Shown here: in pieces, positions 15,481 through 22,134 of the stretch
How the letters are laid out: each line of letters begins with the position of its first letter
Position numbering within the stretch: position 1 is the stretch's first letter
Assembly (NCBI GenBank): GCA_016215305.1
Contig: JACRKI010000006.1
Span: 1 to 28,909, forward strand
Direction: 5' to 3'
From: Candidatus Woesearchaeota archaeon
GTDB taxonomy: Archaea; Nanobdellota; Nanobdellia; Woesearchaeales; DSVV01
DNA length: 28,909 nt
Position numbers and translations under genes: made by a program
Notes under the pieces: generated by a model
The model's database searches: none
Seen by the model: the letters and a program-made list of their open reading frames with translations, nothing else
What the model was told of the DNA's origin: nothing

Positions 15481-15693
15481 ATGGGATTCGGTGGAGACAG
15501 AGGATCAGATCGAGGATTTAGAGGTGGCGGTGGCCGCGGTGGTGGCTTTAGTCAAGGCCCACGAGAAATGCACACAGTAACATGTTCCTCATGCGGACAG
15601 GAAGCACAAGTTCCTTTCAAGCCAGCAGAAGGACGACCAGTCTACTGCAAAGATTGTTACAGAAAACAAAAGGACTCACAACAGTTCAATTAG
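15481..15693 (+). CDS. RGG-box protein with CxxC zinc ribbon
   Basis: A 70-aa protein. Residues 1-28 are a glycine/arginine-rich RGG region (RGFRGGGGRGGGF), expected to bind RNA non-specifically. Residues about 33-66 form a zinc ribbon with C36xxC39 and C56xxC59 (CSSCG, VPFKPAEGRPVYCKDCYRK). This CxxC ribbon is common in small proteins of DPANN and CPR genomes; its function is unsettled but it is usually taken as RNA-binding. ATG at 15481 is preferred to 15472 because GGAG then lies 9 nt upstream. A long T-rich tract follows the stop. It may be an RNA chaperone. Confidence 0.82.
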   Translation: MGFGGDRGSDRGFRGGGGRGGGFSQGPREMHTVTCSSCGQEAQVPFKPAEGRPVYCKDCYRKQKDSQQFN

Positions 15694-15742
15694 TTTTTTT
15701 ATTTTATTTTTTTTATTTTATCTTCTTTATTTTATCTTTTTT
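15694..15742 (+). terminator. T-rich transcription stop
   Basis: Immediately after the TAG stop there are repeated T runs (7, 4, 8, 4, 6 bases) broken by A, typical of archaeal U-rich termination without a hairpin. Confidence 0.6.
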
Positions 15743-15787
15743 GACGCTTTTTCTCTCAGATAATATTTTAATTATTTATCAGAATTA

Positions 15788-15956
15788 CGTGTTCCTTAAC
15801 GGAACACGAACACGCCTGTGCTTCGGAATAAAAACCTCAGCACAGGCGTGTTCCTCAATTGATGCTCCTCGCGTTGAGCGAGGAGCATATCTCGCGAGAA
15901 AGAATGCGAAACAATAACTCTGGTGCGAAATTTTATGTGAGCACCAGAGTTATTGT
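15788..15956. other. Array of four strong hairpins
   Basis: Consecutive perfect stems: 8 bp (15788-15795/15801-15808), 15 bp (15808-15822/15839-15853, 16-nt loop), 11 bp (15862-15872/15878-15888), and 16 bp (15911-15926/15941-15956, 14-nt loop). The palindrome CTCGCGAG sits at 15891-15898. It lies between the RGG gene and the PEP carboxylase promoter, in otherwise very AT-rich DNA. It could be a structured RNA, a folded DNA element or stacked mobile-element ends. It occupies most of the gene-free stretch 15743-16059. Confidence 0.65.
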
Positions 15957-16059
15957 AGTTCTATTTTATCTTTCTTTTATTTTTTAGACTGCAAATATCT
16001 TTAAATTATCTTTTCAATATCATAAACAAAATTTGCACAACTTCTCTGTCACAAATAAA

Positions 16060-16067
16060 CATTTAAA
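16060..16067 (+). promoter_or_regulatory. TATA box of PEP carboxylase
   Basis: CATTTAAA is centred 28 nt before the ATG at 16092, with leaderless spacing. Confidence 0.6.
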
Positions 16068-16091
16068 CTCTTCTCAGTTCTGTTTTTCTTC

Positions 16092-17570
16092 ATGACAACG
16101 TCATTTATCTCCCGCACGATGTGCACACAGCATCCAGACAACATCTCTCTTCCTTTTTTTGCCCAAAACGCTGTGCTTGCAGGCGATGATGAAATCAAAG
16201 AAGCATTCTACTCCTTCAGCCACATCGGCAGCAACGAACAGCTCTGGGATTGCGAGGGAAAAGAGGTAGACAATTTTGTCGTCAAGAAATTATTGACTTC
16301 CTACGAACCATATTTTCGCAGGCATGTGCTCGGAAAAGATAAACATCTCACGATTCGCGTTCCAAACCCCGCAGTTGAAAAAAATGAAGCAAAGATTGTT
16401 CTTGAAGTTCTTGAAAGTATTCCCCGCAACTTTGATGTGAACAACGCGTTTTATCAGGATGACACTCCTCCCATTACAGAAGTTTTTGTTCCCATGGTCA
16501 CGAAAGCAGAAGACGTGATTCGCATGAAAGAATATTACAAGCGGTTTGTTGTTGGCAAAAAAATACTGCCAGTTACTACAGGAGACATTACTGTCGGCGA
16601 ATGGATCGGGAAATTTAAACCAGACGATATTTCTGTCACTCCTCTTCTCGAAGATAAAGAAAGCATGCTCAACGTTGCTTCCATTGTTGAGAAATATGTG
16701 ACTTCTCAAAAGATTACTGGTCATCAACGCGTCTGGTTTGCGCGCAGCGATCCCGCACTCAATTATTCTTCCACCGCAACTGTGCTTATTGAAAAAATCG
16801 CGCTCCAACGGCTTCATCAGTTACAAGAGAAACTCTCTGTTGATTTTTATCCCATTCTTGGTTGCGGGAGCGCGCCATTCAGAGGGAACATGCGTCCTCA
16901 AACTGTCGCGAGCACGCTGAAAGCATATCCAAGCGTGCAGACATTTACCCTGCAGTCTTCATTCCGCTATGATCATCCTATTCGCGAAGTCCGAGATGCT
17001 GTTGATATCTTAAATGAAACAAAACGCAGCCACCCTCTTCTTGTCGAAGAAGAGAAAATACTTGCACTTATTGAGAAAATGGAAAAAGCGTATCAAAAAC
17101 AAGTTGCATTACTCGCGCCTATGATTAACAAATTGTCTGTCCATGTTCCTTCCCGTCGAAAACGAAAACTTCATGTTGGATTGTTTGGATATTCCCGCAG
17201 TCAAGGATCTCTCCAGTTACCCCGCGCAATTCCTTTTGTTTGTTCTCTTTATTCTGTCGGACTTCCTCCAGAAATTCTCGGGCTCGACGCTGTGGATTCT
17301 AAAGATGTGGAAACTATTGAAACAGTCTATCCTTCGTTTCAGAAAGATTATCAGTCTTTCATGCCCTACTTGAATGAAGACAATCTGAAATATTTGCCGC
17401 GTGAATTCGCTTCTGTTGTTGCACATGTCAAAAAATTGTTTCCCTATGAAGAGAATCATGCGCACAAGAAAATCACTTCTATTATCATGCAGGATCTTGG
17501 AAACGAAAATATGCAGCTTGTCAAAGAGAACATGGAACGCGCCGCGTTTGTCCGCGGATTTTTGGGTTGA
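16092..17570 (+). CDS. ppcA: Archaeal-type phosphoenolpyruvate carboxylase
   Basis: A 492-aa enzyme of the short archaeal PEPC family (about 480-540 aa, against about 900 in bacteria). It carboxylates PEP with bicarbonate to oxaloacetate. Recognition rests on the N-terminal RTMCTQHPDN, the EVFVPMVTKAEDV segment, HQRVWFARSDPALNY, LGCGSAPFRGN and QSSFRYDHP, all in family order, plus the C-terminal GLPPEILGLDA. The start has a leaderless TATA. It is likely monocistronic. It fits anaplerotic supply of oxaloacetate to the aspartate aminotransferase upstream. No sign of truncation. Confidence 0.95.
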   Translation: MTTSFISRTMCTQHPDNISLPFFAQNAVLAGDDEIKEAFYSFSHIGSNEQLWDCEGKEVDNFVVKKLLTSYEPYFRRHVLGKDKHLTIRVPNPAVEKNEAKIVLEVLESIPRNFDVNNAFYQDDTPPITEVFVPMVTKAEDVIRMKEYYKRFVVGKKILPVTTGDITVGEWIGKFKPDDISVTPLLEDKESMLNVASIVEKYVTSQKITGHQRVWFARSDPALNYSSTATVLIEKIALQRLHQLQEKLSVDFYPILGCGSAPFRGNMRPQTVASTLKAYPSVQTFTLQSSFRYDHPIREVRDAVDILNETKRSHPLLVEEEKILALIEKMEKAYQKQVALLAPMINKLSVHVPSRRKRKLHVGLFGYSRSQGSLQLPRAIPFVCSLYSVGLPPEILGLDAVDSKDVETIETVYPSFQKDYQSFMPYLNEDNLKYLPREFASVVAHVKKLFPYEENHAHKKITSIIMQDLGNENMQLVKENMERAAFVRGFLG

Positions 17571-17671
17571 TTGATACTGTCTTTTCTATCCTTATATATT
17601 CCTGCTTTTCCTTAAAGGTGTAGGATTTTCTTTATAGTTTCTCTTTGTTTTTCACTACCGCAGGGTGTAAA

Positions 17672-17680
17672 ATTTATATA
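17672..17680 (+). promoter_or_regulatory. TATA box of caspase-like gene
   Basis: ATTTATATA is centred about 27 nt before the ATG at 17704. Confidence 0.65.
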
Positions 17681-17703
17681 TTACTTATGTTCTCTATTCA
17701 TTT

Positions 17704-18441
17704 ATGACTACCCCGCATCCTTATTTAATTGAGCAGGTTTGTTCTGGTGAGATTCCTGTACTTCCTCCAAGCAAAAAAAAATATGCTCTTCTTATTCGTT
17801 CAGGATCAACAATGGGCGGTGCATCTCTTTCCTCCACAATTCTTAACTTAGTCAGTCATCATGATTATCACAATATTGAAATTATTGAACCTTGTGGAAG
17901 TCCAGGTTTTGATGGGAGCGGATTTGCTCAACGTGTCGCATATATTCCCCGGCTTTGCGAAAGAATTCGCGAATTAGCAAAAGATATTGCAGAGGATAGT
18001 ATTCTTCAGATTTCTTATTTTGGTCCTCTCGTGAGAGATGGTTCAGATTTTATTATTCCCTCTTCTGATGGAAATGTTCGAGGACGTGATTTAATTTCTT
18101 CATTGGCTTTTGTCGCTTCCCATTCTAATATTCATTATGTCGGCTCAGAGGGTCAATATGCAGGGAACTTTGCCCGACTCATCGCAGGAATAGAACATGC
18201 TGATCTTGGAGCGCGCCATATTGCTGTTTCTCCTTCTATTCCAGATGCAGTTGATGAAGCATATTATTCTCGACGTGCTTTTCACGAACAATTTTTTGGG
18301 AGATCACGCCATAGTTCTCTTGATGCGCGTTTTCGCGCTTCTGCACAAAAACAAGCAGAAGCAGCTTTTTCTCATGGATTGCCTTCTTCTCATGCGTATC
18401 TTGCATATGGTCAGGTTTCTCCACTCCATGCTTGTCTTTAA
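17704..18441 (+). CDS. Putative caspase-fold protein lacking catalytic residues
   Basis: A 245-aa soluble protein with no certain family. Its order of segments resembles a caspase-like (C14) domain: KKYALLIRSGS as first strand (25-35), a helix-rich middle, QISYFGPLVRDGSDFIIP (102-119) where caspases have YYSGHG then DGSDYLIP, a GRDL segment before a helix, and IHYVGSEGQYAGNF (143-156) where caspases have DSCYSGNF. By that alignment the catalytic His is P108 and the catalytic Cys is Q151, so it would be inactive. The C-terminal 75 residues are unmatched. It overlaps the Nudix gene tail to tail by 4 nt. The fold is inferred by eye. Confidence 0.6.
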   Translation: MTTPHPYLIEQVCSGEIPVLPPSKKKYALLIRSGSTMGGASLSSTILNLVSHHDYHNIEIIEPCGSPGFDGSGFAQRVAYIPRLCERIRELAKDIAEDSILQISYFGPLVRDGSDFIIPSSDGNVRGRDLISSLAFVASHSNIHYVGSEGQYAGNFARLIAGIEHADLGARHIAVSPSIPDAVDEAYYSRRAFHEQFFGRSRHSSLDARFRASAQKQAEAAFSHGLPSSHAYLAYGQVSPLHACL

Positions 18442-18998
18442 TTCTCCAGAACTTTCTTCGCCAGCGCTAATCCCAACGGCGTGACCAAATCTGTATTTTG
18501 TTTCTTCAACTGCTCTTCTGCGTCTTTCCAGGAATATTCAAAGACAGAAAGCGTTTCCAACTCGTCCAATTTTGGTTCACTTGTCTTTTCACATTCTTCC
18601 GCGAGAAAAAAATGATAGTAATGCGTGAGTCGTCCTGGTGATCCTGCGAATTTTCCTAATGGCGTCCATTTTTTTGAGGTGTAGCCTGTTTCTTCCTGCA
18701 ATTCTCGTTTCGCTGCAGCAAATGGCTCCTCTCCTTTGTCAATGTAGCCGCAGGGAAGCTGGAGAATTTCATGCTGGACTCCATGCTTGTATTCTTTGAC
18801 TAACACTACTTTCTTCTCTTTCTTATTTTGTTCTTCTTTTTCTTTTGTGATTGCAATAACACAACTCACATCCTGAATTTCCATGACATAATATTCGTCA
18901 ATCTTTTTTCCTGTCTGCGTGATGCAGCTTTCTTTTCGCAGCGCAATCCAATTATTTTTTTCGAGATATTGTGTTGTTAGGGTTTTCCATTTGGTCAT
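18438..18998 (-). CDS. Nudix hydrolase (ADP-ribose pyrophosphatase-like)
   Basis: A 186-aa protein with a complete Nudix box at 84-106: G84, E90, R98-E99, E102-E103 and G105 in the required spacing. Nudix enzymes cleave nucleoside diphosphates linked to another group using Mg2+ held by the box glutamates. KVVLVKEYKHGVQHEILQLP before the box and GRLTHYYHFFLAEE after it resemble ADP-sugar pyrophosphatases; the true substrate is not known. The ATG at 18998 is chosen over an upstream in-frame start at 19109 because a TATA box lies 25 nt before it. It is divergent from aIF6 across repeat R2. Confidence 0.9.
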   Translation of the reverse strand: MTKWKTLTTQYLEKNNWIALRKESCITQTGKKIDEYYVMEIQDVSCVIAITKEKEEQNKKEKKVVLVKEYKHGVQHEILQLPCGYIDKGEEPFAAAKRELQEETGYTSKKWTPLGKFAGSPGRLTHYYHFFLAEECEKTSEPKLDELETLSVFEYSWKDAEEQLKKQNTDLVTPLGLALAKKVLEN

Positions 18999-19017
18999 AG
19001 TGTTGAAATTCCTTTCC

Positions 19018-19027
19018 TCTTTATATT
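19018..19027 (-). promoter_or_regulatory. TATA box of Nudix gene
   Basis: Minus-strand ACAATATAAA is centred 25 nt before the ATG at 18998 and sets that start. Confidence 0.6.
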
Positions 19028-19080
19028 GTTTCTTTATTTTATTATTGACCACAATAATTATTTTTTGATATAATAATAAT

Positions 19081-19180
19081 AATATGAAGATACTTTGGGC
19101 TTTGCTCAAAGGATTACTAACGTGTTCGTTAGAAATACCTATGCGATGCTAGTTCGTGTACTTTTTCTGCAAGTTCGTGT
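19081..19180 (+). repeat. Dispersed repeat R2 with 45-nt insert
   Basis: It shares ATGAAGATA and then a 45-nt module (19093-19137) with R1, followed by CCTATGCGATGCTAGTTC as in R3. AGTTCGTGT occurs twice (19151-19159, 19172-19180). The inner hairpin is CTAACG-TGTT-CGTTAG (19117-19122/19127-19132), a different sequence but the same position as the R1 stem. It lies between divergent Nudix and aIF6 genes. Confidence 0.72.
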
Positions 19181-19245
19181 GAAAAAATTTAGTTTGTGAA
19201 AAGAATCCACATCAAAAATCCGCACAACTCCAATCAGTTACTAAA

Positions 19246-19255
19246 ATTTATAAAC
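19246..19255 (+). promoter_or_regulatory. TATA box of aIF6
   Basis: ATTTATAAAC is centred 27 nt before the ATG at 19277, with leaderless spacing. Confidence 0.65.
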
Positions 19256-19276
19256 CACTCCACAGAACTACACTCC

Positions 19277-19954
19277 ATGAAACTCTACAAAACATCATAT
19301 CAAGGAAATCCTAATGTTGGTCTTTATGGTTTTGCGACAGACAATTATTGTCTGCTCGCTCCAGAATTTCCGCCAGAACAAGTCAAAAAAATAGAAGAAG
19401 CACTCCACGTTCCCGCCTATCAAATCCGCGTTGCAAACAGTTCGCTTCTCGGCGCGCTTGTCACAGGAAACGATACTGTGCTTCTTATTCCATCCATTGT
19501 TCGCGAGGATGAACTTTTCCGTCTCAAACAACTCAAAATCCCATATCATATCATTTCCACAAAATTGACTGCTCTCGGCAATAACATTTTATGCAACAAC
19601 AATGGCGCGCTTGTCAATCGCGATTACAGCGCTGACACCAAGAAAATTATTCGTCAAGCACTCAACGTCACGCTTCATCCTGGAGAAATTGCGGACACGA
19701 CAGTTCCAGGAAGCTGCGTTGTGCATAACAAAAAAGCCGCTGTCATCCACGCTTTTGCAACTCAAGAACAAATCAAAGAAGTTGAAGATTTGCTTGGCGT
19801 GACTTGCGTCAAAGCAACAGCGAACTTTGGAAGCCCCTATCTCCGCAGCGGCGTTATTGCAAATTCCTTTGGAATGGTTATTGGCGAGAATTCTACAGGA
19901 ATTGAAATTGAAAACATTTATGAAGCTTTAGGATTCTTAGACCAGAATGAATAA
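19277..19954 (+). CDS. eif6: Translation initiation factor aIF6
   Basis: A 225-aa protein of normal aIF6 length. It binds the large ribosomal subunit and blocks premature joining with the small one. Family features of the five-fold pentein repeat are visible: GNPNVGLYGFATDNYCLLAP near the start, VTGNDTVLLIPSIV, LGNNILCNNNGALVN (a highly conserved stretch), and ANFGSPYLRSGVIANSFG near the end. The ATG at 19277 is set by the TATA box; an in-frame GTG at 19196 would place the promoter inside the gene. Its 3' end overlaps the prepilin-peptidase gene by 8 nt, so the two are co-transcribed. Confidence 0.95.
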   Translation: MKLYKTSYQGNPNVGLYGFATDNYCLLAPEFPPEQVKKIEEALHVPAYQIRVANSSLLGALVTGNDTVLLIPSIVREDELFRLKQLKIPYHIISTKLTALGNNILCNNNGALVNRDYSADTKKIIRQALNVTLHPGEIADTTVPGSCVVHNKKAAVIHAFATQEQIKEVEDLLGVTCVKATANFGSPYLRSGVIANSFGMVIGENSTGIEIENIYEALGFLDQNE

Positions 19955-20876
19955 TCCAATCATTTTTGTCACGTTCTTCATTTCTTCTATCGGACTCTTT
20001 ATAGGAAGCATTATTGATCTCAAGACTCGTGAAATCCCTGATATGCTCAGCTTTGGACTTCTTGCGCTCGGATTTGGAATTTCTATCATTGCTTCTCTGT
20101 TTTATGTGGATTTTTCTTATATTATTTCTTCTCTGCTTGGCTTTTTATTTTGCTTTCTTTTTTCGCTCATTATGTTTTACACCGGACAGTGGGGCGGCGG
20201 AGACGCGAAAATGCTCATGGCATTAGGCGCATTGATTGGATTTTCTCTCCAAGATGTTCTTTCGCTTTTCTCTTTTTCTTATTTTTCTTCTTCACTTTTG
20301 TTTTCTTCATTTTCTGTGTTCCTTACTTCTTTTCCGTTTCTCGTTGTTTTTCTCTTGCTTGTCTTTTTTGTTGGAGGATTGTATGGTCTTGTCTGGCTTC
20401 TTGCACTCCTTCTTATTCATAGAAAAACATTCTTTCCAAAATACGCTGCTTTTCTTCTTTCCTCTGCTCAAAAAAAACAGCAGTTGATTTTATGGAGCAT
20501 TGCAATTATTCTTGTTCTTTCTTCTTTTTTCTTCTTTGATCTCTCTTTTTTCATTGCATTCCTTGTCTGCCTTTTCCTTGTTTTGTTTCTCTCTTATGCG
20601 TATCCCATCATTAAAATTCTCGAAGAAATCGCGTTTGTCAAAGAAATTCCCGTTTCTTTGGTTACAGAAGGCGACTGGCTTTCTGAAGATGTTATTGTTC
20701 ATGGAGAAACTATCGCCAGAAAAAGAGATCTTGGCATTTCTTCTGAACAGCTTCAACGGCTGCACGTTCTTGCTCATGAAGGCAAAATCAAGAAGGTGAA
20801 AGTCAAGTATGGGATTCCATTTGTGCCGAGCTTTTTTATCGCGTTTATCGTTTGTGTTTGGTTGTTTTTTTTCTAA
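19947..20876 (+). CDS. Type IV prepilin/preflagellin peptidase (A24 GxGD)
   Basis: A 309-aa multi-pass membrane aspartic protease. D24 in SIIDLKTREIPD and D86 in the GGGDAKMLMALGALIG segment are the two catalytic aspartates of the GxGD family, which clip class III signal peptides from pilins and archaellins. About six to eight hydrophobic helices are visible. An extra soluble loop (about 220-290: EGDWLSEDVIVHGETIARKR) precedes a final helix, longer than in short FlaK/PibD forms (about 230 aa). The ATG overlaps the aIF6 stop by 8 nt. No pilin or archaellin genes are in the window. Confidence 0.9.
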   Translation: MNNPIIFVTFFISSIGLFIGSIIDLKTREIPDMLSFGLLALGFGISIIASLFYVDFSYIISSLLGFLFCFLFSLIMFYTGQWGGGDAKMLMALGALIGFSLQDVLSLFSFSYFSSSLLFSSFSVFLTSFPFLVVFLLLVFFVGGLYGLVWLLALLLIHRKTFFPKYAAFLLSSAQKKQQLILWSIAIILVLSSFFFFDLSFFIAFLVCLFLVLFLSYAYPIIKILEEIAFVKEIPVSLVTEGDWLSEDVIVHGETIARKRDLGISSEQLQRLHVLAHEGKIKKVKVKYGIPFVPSFFIAFIVCVWLFFF

Positions 20877-20927
20877 AGTTCTCTAAAAAAAACACGCACA
20901 AGGAAAAGCGCAAATACCCTAACTTGC

Positions 20928-20973
20928 ATCACGAGATTGGAACAAGCATCGCTGAAGTATCTTTATGTAATTA
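20928..20973 (-). repeat. Dispersed repeat R4, copy without insert
   Basis: Minus strand reads ATTACATAAAGATACTTCAG then CGATGCTTGTTCC, matching the ends of R3 with no insert. The rest of the gene-free stretch 20877-21096 shows only GC-richer fragments near 21010-21060, without a gene. Confidence 0.5.
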
Positions 20974-21096
20974 TTAAAAAAACCAAAAAAATAAATAAAA
21001 ATTATTGTGTTCGCCGGGCGATGCGTGTTCTACCTACGCAGCGAGGTGAATCAAAAGTATTCAGTTCATGAGAAAGCAACGATAAGTGAAAAATAA

Positions 21097-21228
21097 TCTC
21101 ATTTAACCTTTAGAATTGGAGATAATTATACATTTAGAATCCCAAAAGAGTTCACGCAACAGGTGAGCAAAAGAAAAATTGAGATCATTCCTTTGGGCGC
21201 TAAAGAATTTTGTGCGTCTGTGGAATAA
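21097..21228 (+). pseudogene. Possible antitoxin-like remnant
   Basis: A 43-codon open frame with no ATG. Its translation includes RIGDNYTFRIPKEFTQQVSK and then RKIEIIPLGAKEF. FRIPKEF recalls the strand-turn of AbrB-type antitoxins. It lies 72 nt upstream of an intact VapBC pair, so it may be a decayed earlier copy. Weak evidence; it could be chance. Confidence 0.25.
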
Positions 21229-21268
21229 TAAGGAAATCTAAGAAAATAATGTTTGTGATGAGTAAAAC

Positions 21269-21278
21269 TTTATATATA
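21269..21278 (+). promoter_or_regulatory. TATA box of VapBC
   Basis: CTTTATATAT-like sequence is centred about 26 nt before the ATG at 21300. It favours that codon over ATGs at 21291 and 21309. Confidence 0.55.
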
Positions 21279-21299
21279 ACTTTATGTTACATGCAGTAT

Positions 21300-21509
21300 A
21301 TGGAAGCAATGACAAAGACGAGGAAGATAGGCGGATCTTTGATAGTTACCATTCCTCAACTTATTGTAAAACATGAAAGTTTAAGAGAAAATCAAATTAT
21401 AACAATTGAGGTAAAGAAAATAAAGAAGAGCGGGTTTGGAATCTCACGCGGATTATCTCCTTTTTCTAAAGAAGACAAGTTTAGAGGACAGTTAGAAGAC
21501 AATGGCTAA
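21300..21509 (+). CDS. VapB-type antitoxin
   Basis: A 69-aa protein, MEAMTKTRKIGGSLIVTIPQ, then LIVKHESLRENQIITIEVKK: the AbrB/SpoVT-like swapped-hairpin core that binds DNA and usually autorepresses the operon. The basic tail SGFGISRGLSPFSKEDKFRG and a final acidic QLEDNG should contact the toxin. The start at 21300 follows from TATA spacing. It overlaps the toxin gene by 8 nt, so translation is coupled. It differs in sequence from the decayed VapB at 3191. Confidence 0.82.
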   Translation: MEAMTKTRKIGGSLIVTIPQLIVKHESLRENQIITIEVKKIKKSGFGISRGLSPFSKEDKFRGQLEDNG

Positions 21510-21891
21510 ATTTGTCATAGATGCATATGCTTGGGTTGAATATTTTAATGGAACTACTTTAGGTGAAAAAGTAAAAAAGATAATCGAAAATCCATCTCAT
21601 ACTATTTATACAAATATCATTACTATTGCTGAATTATCAAGTTATTTTGGGAAGCGTGGATATAGTTTTGAAGAACCTAAAAAAATACTTCTTTCTTTAT
21701 CTACTATTTACACTCCTACTGTAGAATTTGCAGAAGAAGTTGGAGCGCTTCATGCAACTATTAAAAAAGAGAGAAAACATATAGGATTGGCAGATATTTT
21801 TGTTTTATCAACTGCAAAAAAGTTAGAAGCAAAGGTAGTTACAGGAGACGAAGATTTTCGCGGATTGAAAGAGGCTCTTATGATAAAATGA
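21502..21891 (+). CDS. vapC: VapC-type PIN-domain RNase toxin
   Basis: A 129-aa PIN domain. The expected acidic metal-binding residues are all present: D7 in FVIDAYAWVEYF, E44 in TIAELSSYF, D98 in IGLADIFVLSTAKKL, and D116/D118 in VVTGDEDFRGLK. Family members cut tRNA or rRNA with Mg2+ or Mn2+; the target is not predictable. It overlaps vapB by 8 nt. It looks active, unlike the remnant at 3408. A weak minus-strand ORF overlaps its 3' end. Confidence 0.93.
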   Translation: MAKFVIDAYAWVEYFNGTTLGEKVKKIIENPSHTIYTNIITIAELSSYFGKRGYSFEEPKKILLSLSTIYTPTVEFAEEVGALHATIKKERKHIGLADIFVLSTAKKLEAKVVTGDEDFRGLKEALMIK

Positions 21892-22059
21892 GTTAACCAC
21901 ACTTCTTAATTCTTCTTTTCCTTCATAGGTTGTTGCCACTCGTGGCGTTCCAGTTATCTCCGCAACAACATATCGGTCTAAACCAAACTCAAAAAGTTGT
22001 CTGAATTCGTCAGTAGGATCTCCTGCTTCTGTTTCTTGATGTCCTTTTTCGTGTTTCAT
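21823..22059 (-). CDS. Small hypothetical protein (doubtful 3' end)
   Basis: 78 aa from ATG at 22059 (MKHEKGHQETEAGDPTDEFR, QLFEFGLDRYVVAEITGTPR, VATTYEGKEELRSVV). The first 60 residues look like a genuine protein in composition, and an AT-rich TATA-like stretch lies about 25-30 nt upstream. The last about 20 residues overlap vapC by 69 nt and may be read-through after loss of the original stop when the toxin genes arrived. No family is recognised. If real, it is the only gene between vapC and ftsY. Confidence 0.4.
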   Translation of the reverse strand: MKHEKGHQETEAGDPTDEFRQLFEFGLDRYVVAEITGTPRVATTYEGKEELRSVVNSFYHKSLFQSAKIFVSCNYLCF

Positions 22060-22134
22060 ATTTCTCTTATTCCGCAAAAATAAAATATGACGTCTCAAAA
22101 CTTCCAAAATATTATATTTTAGTGCATTTACAGT

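Noticed and set aside
18999..19109. Upstream in-frame start of the Nudix gene
   Set aside because: It spans the TATA box and an AT-rich region into repeat R2.
19196..19276. GTG-initiated extension of aIF6
   Set aside because: It contains the TATA box, and the family start is MKLYKTSYQGNPN at 19277.
11175..20973. Dispersed repeats as a CRISPR array or insertion sequence
   Set aside because: Copies are kilobases apart, unequal and not spaced regularly; no cas gene or transposase is present.
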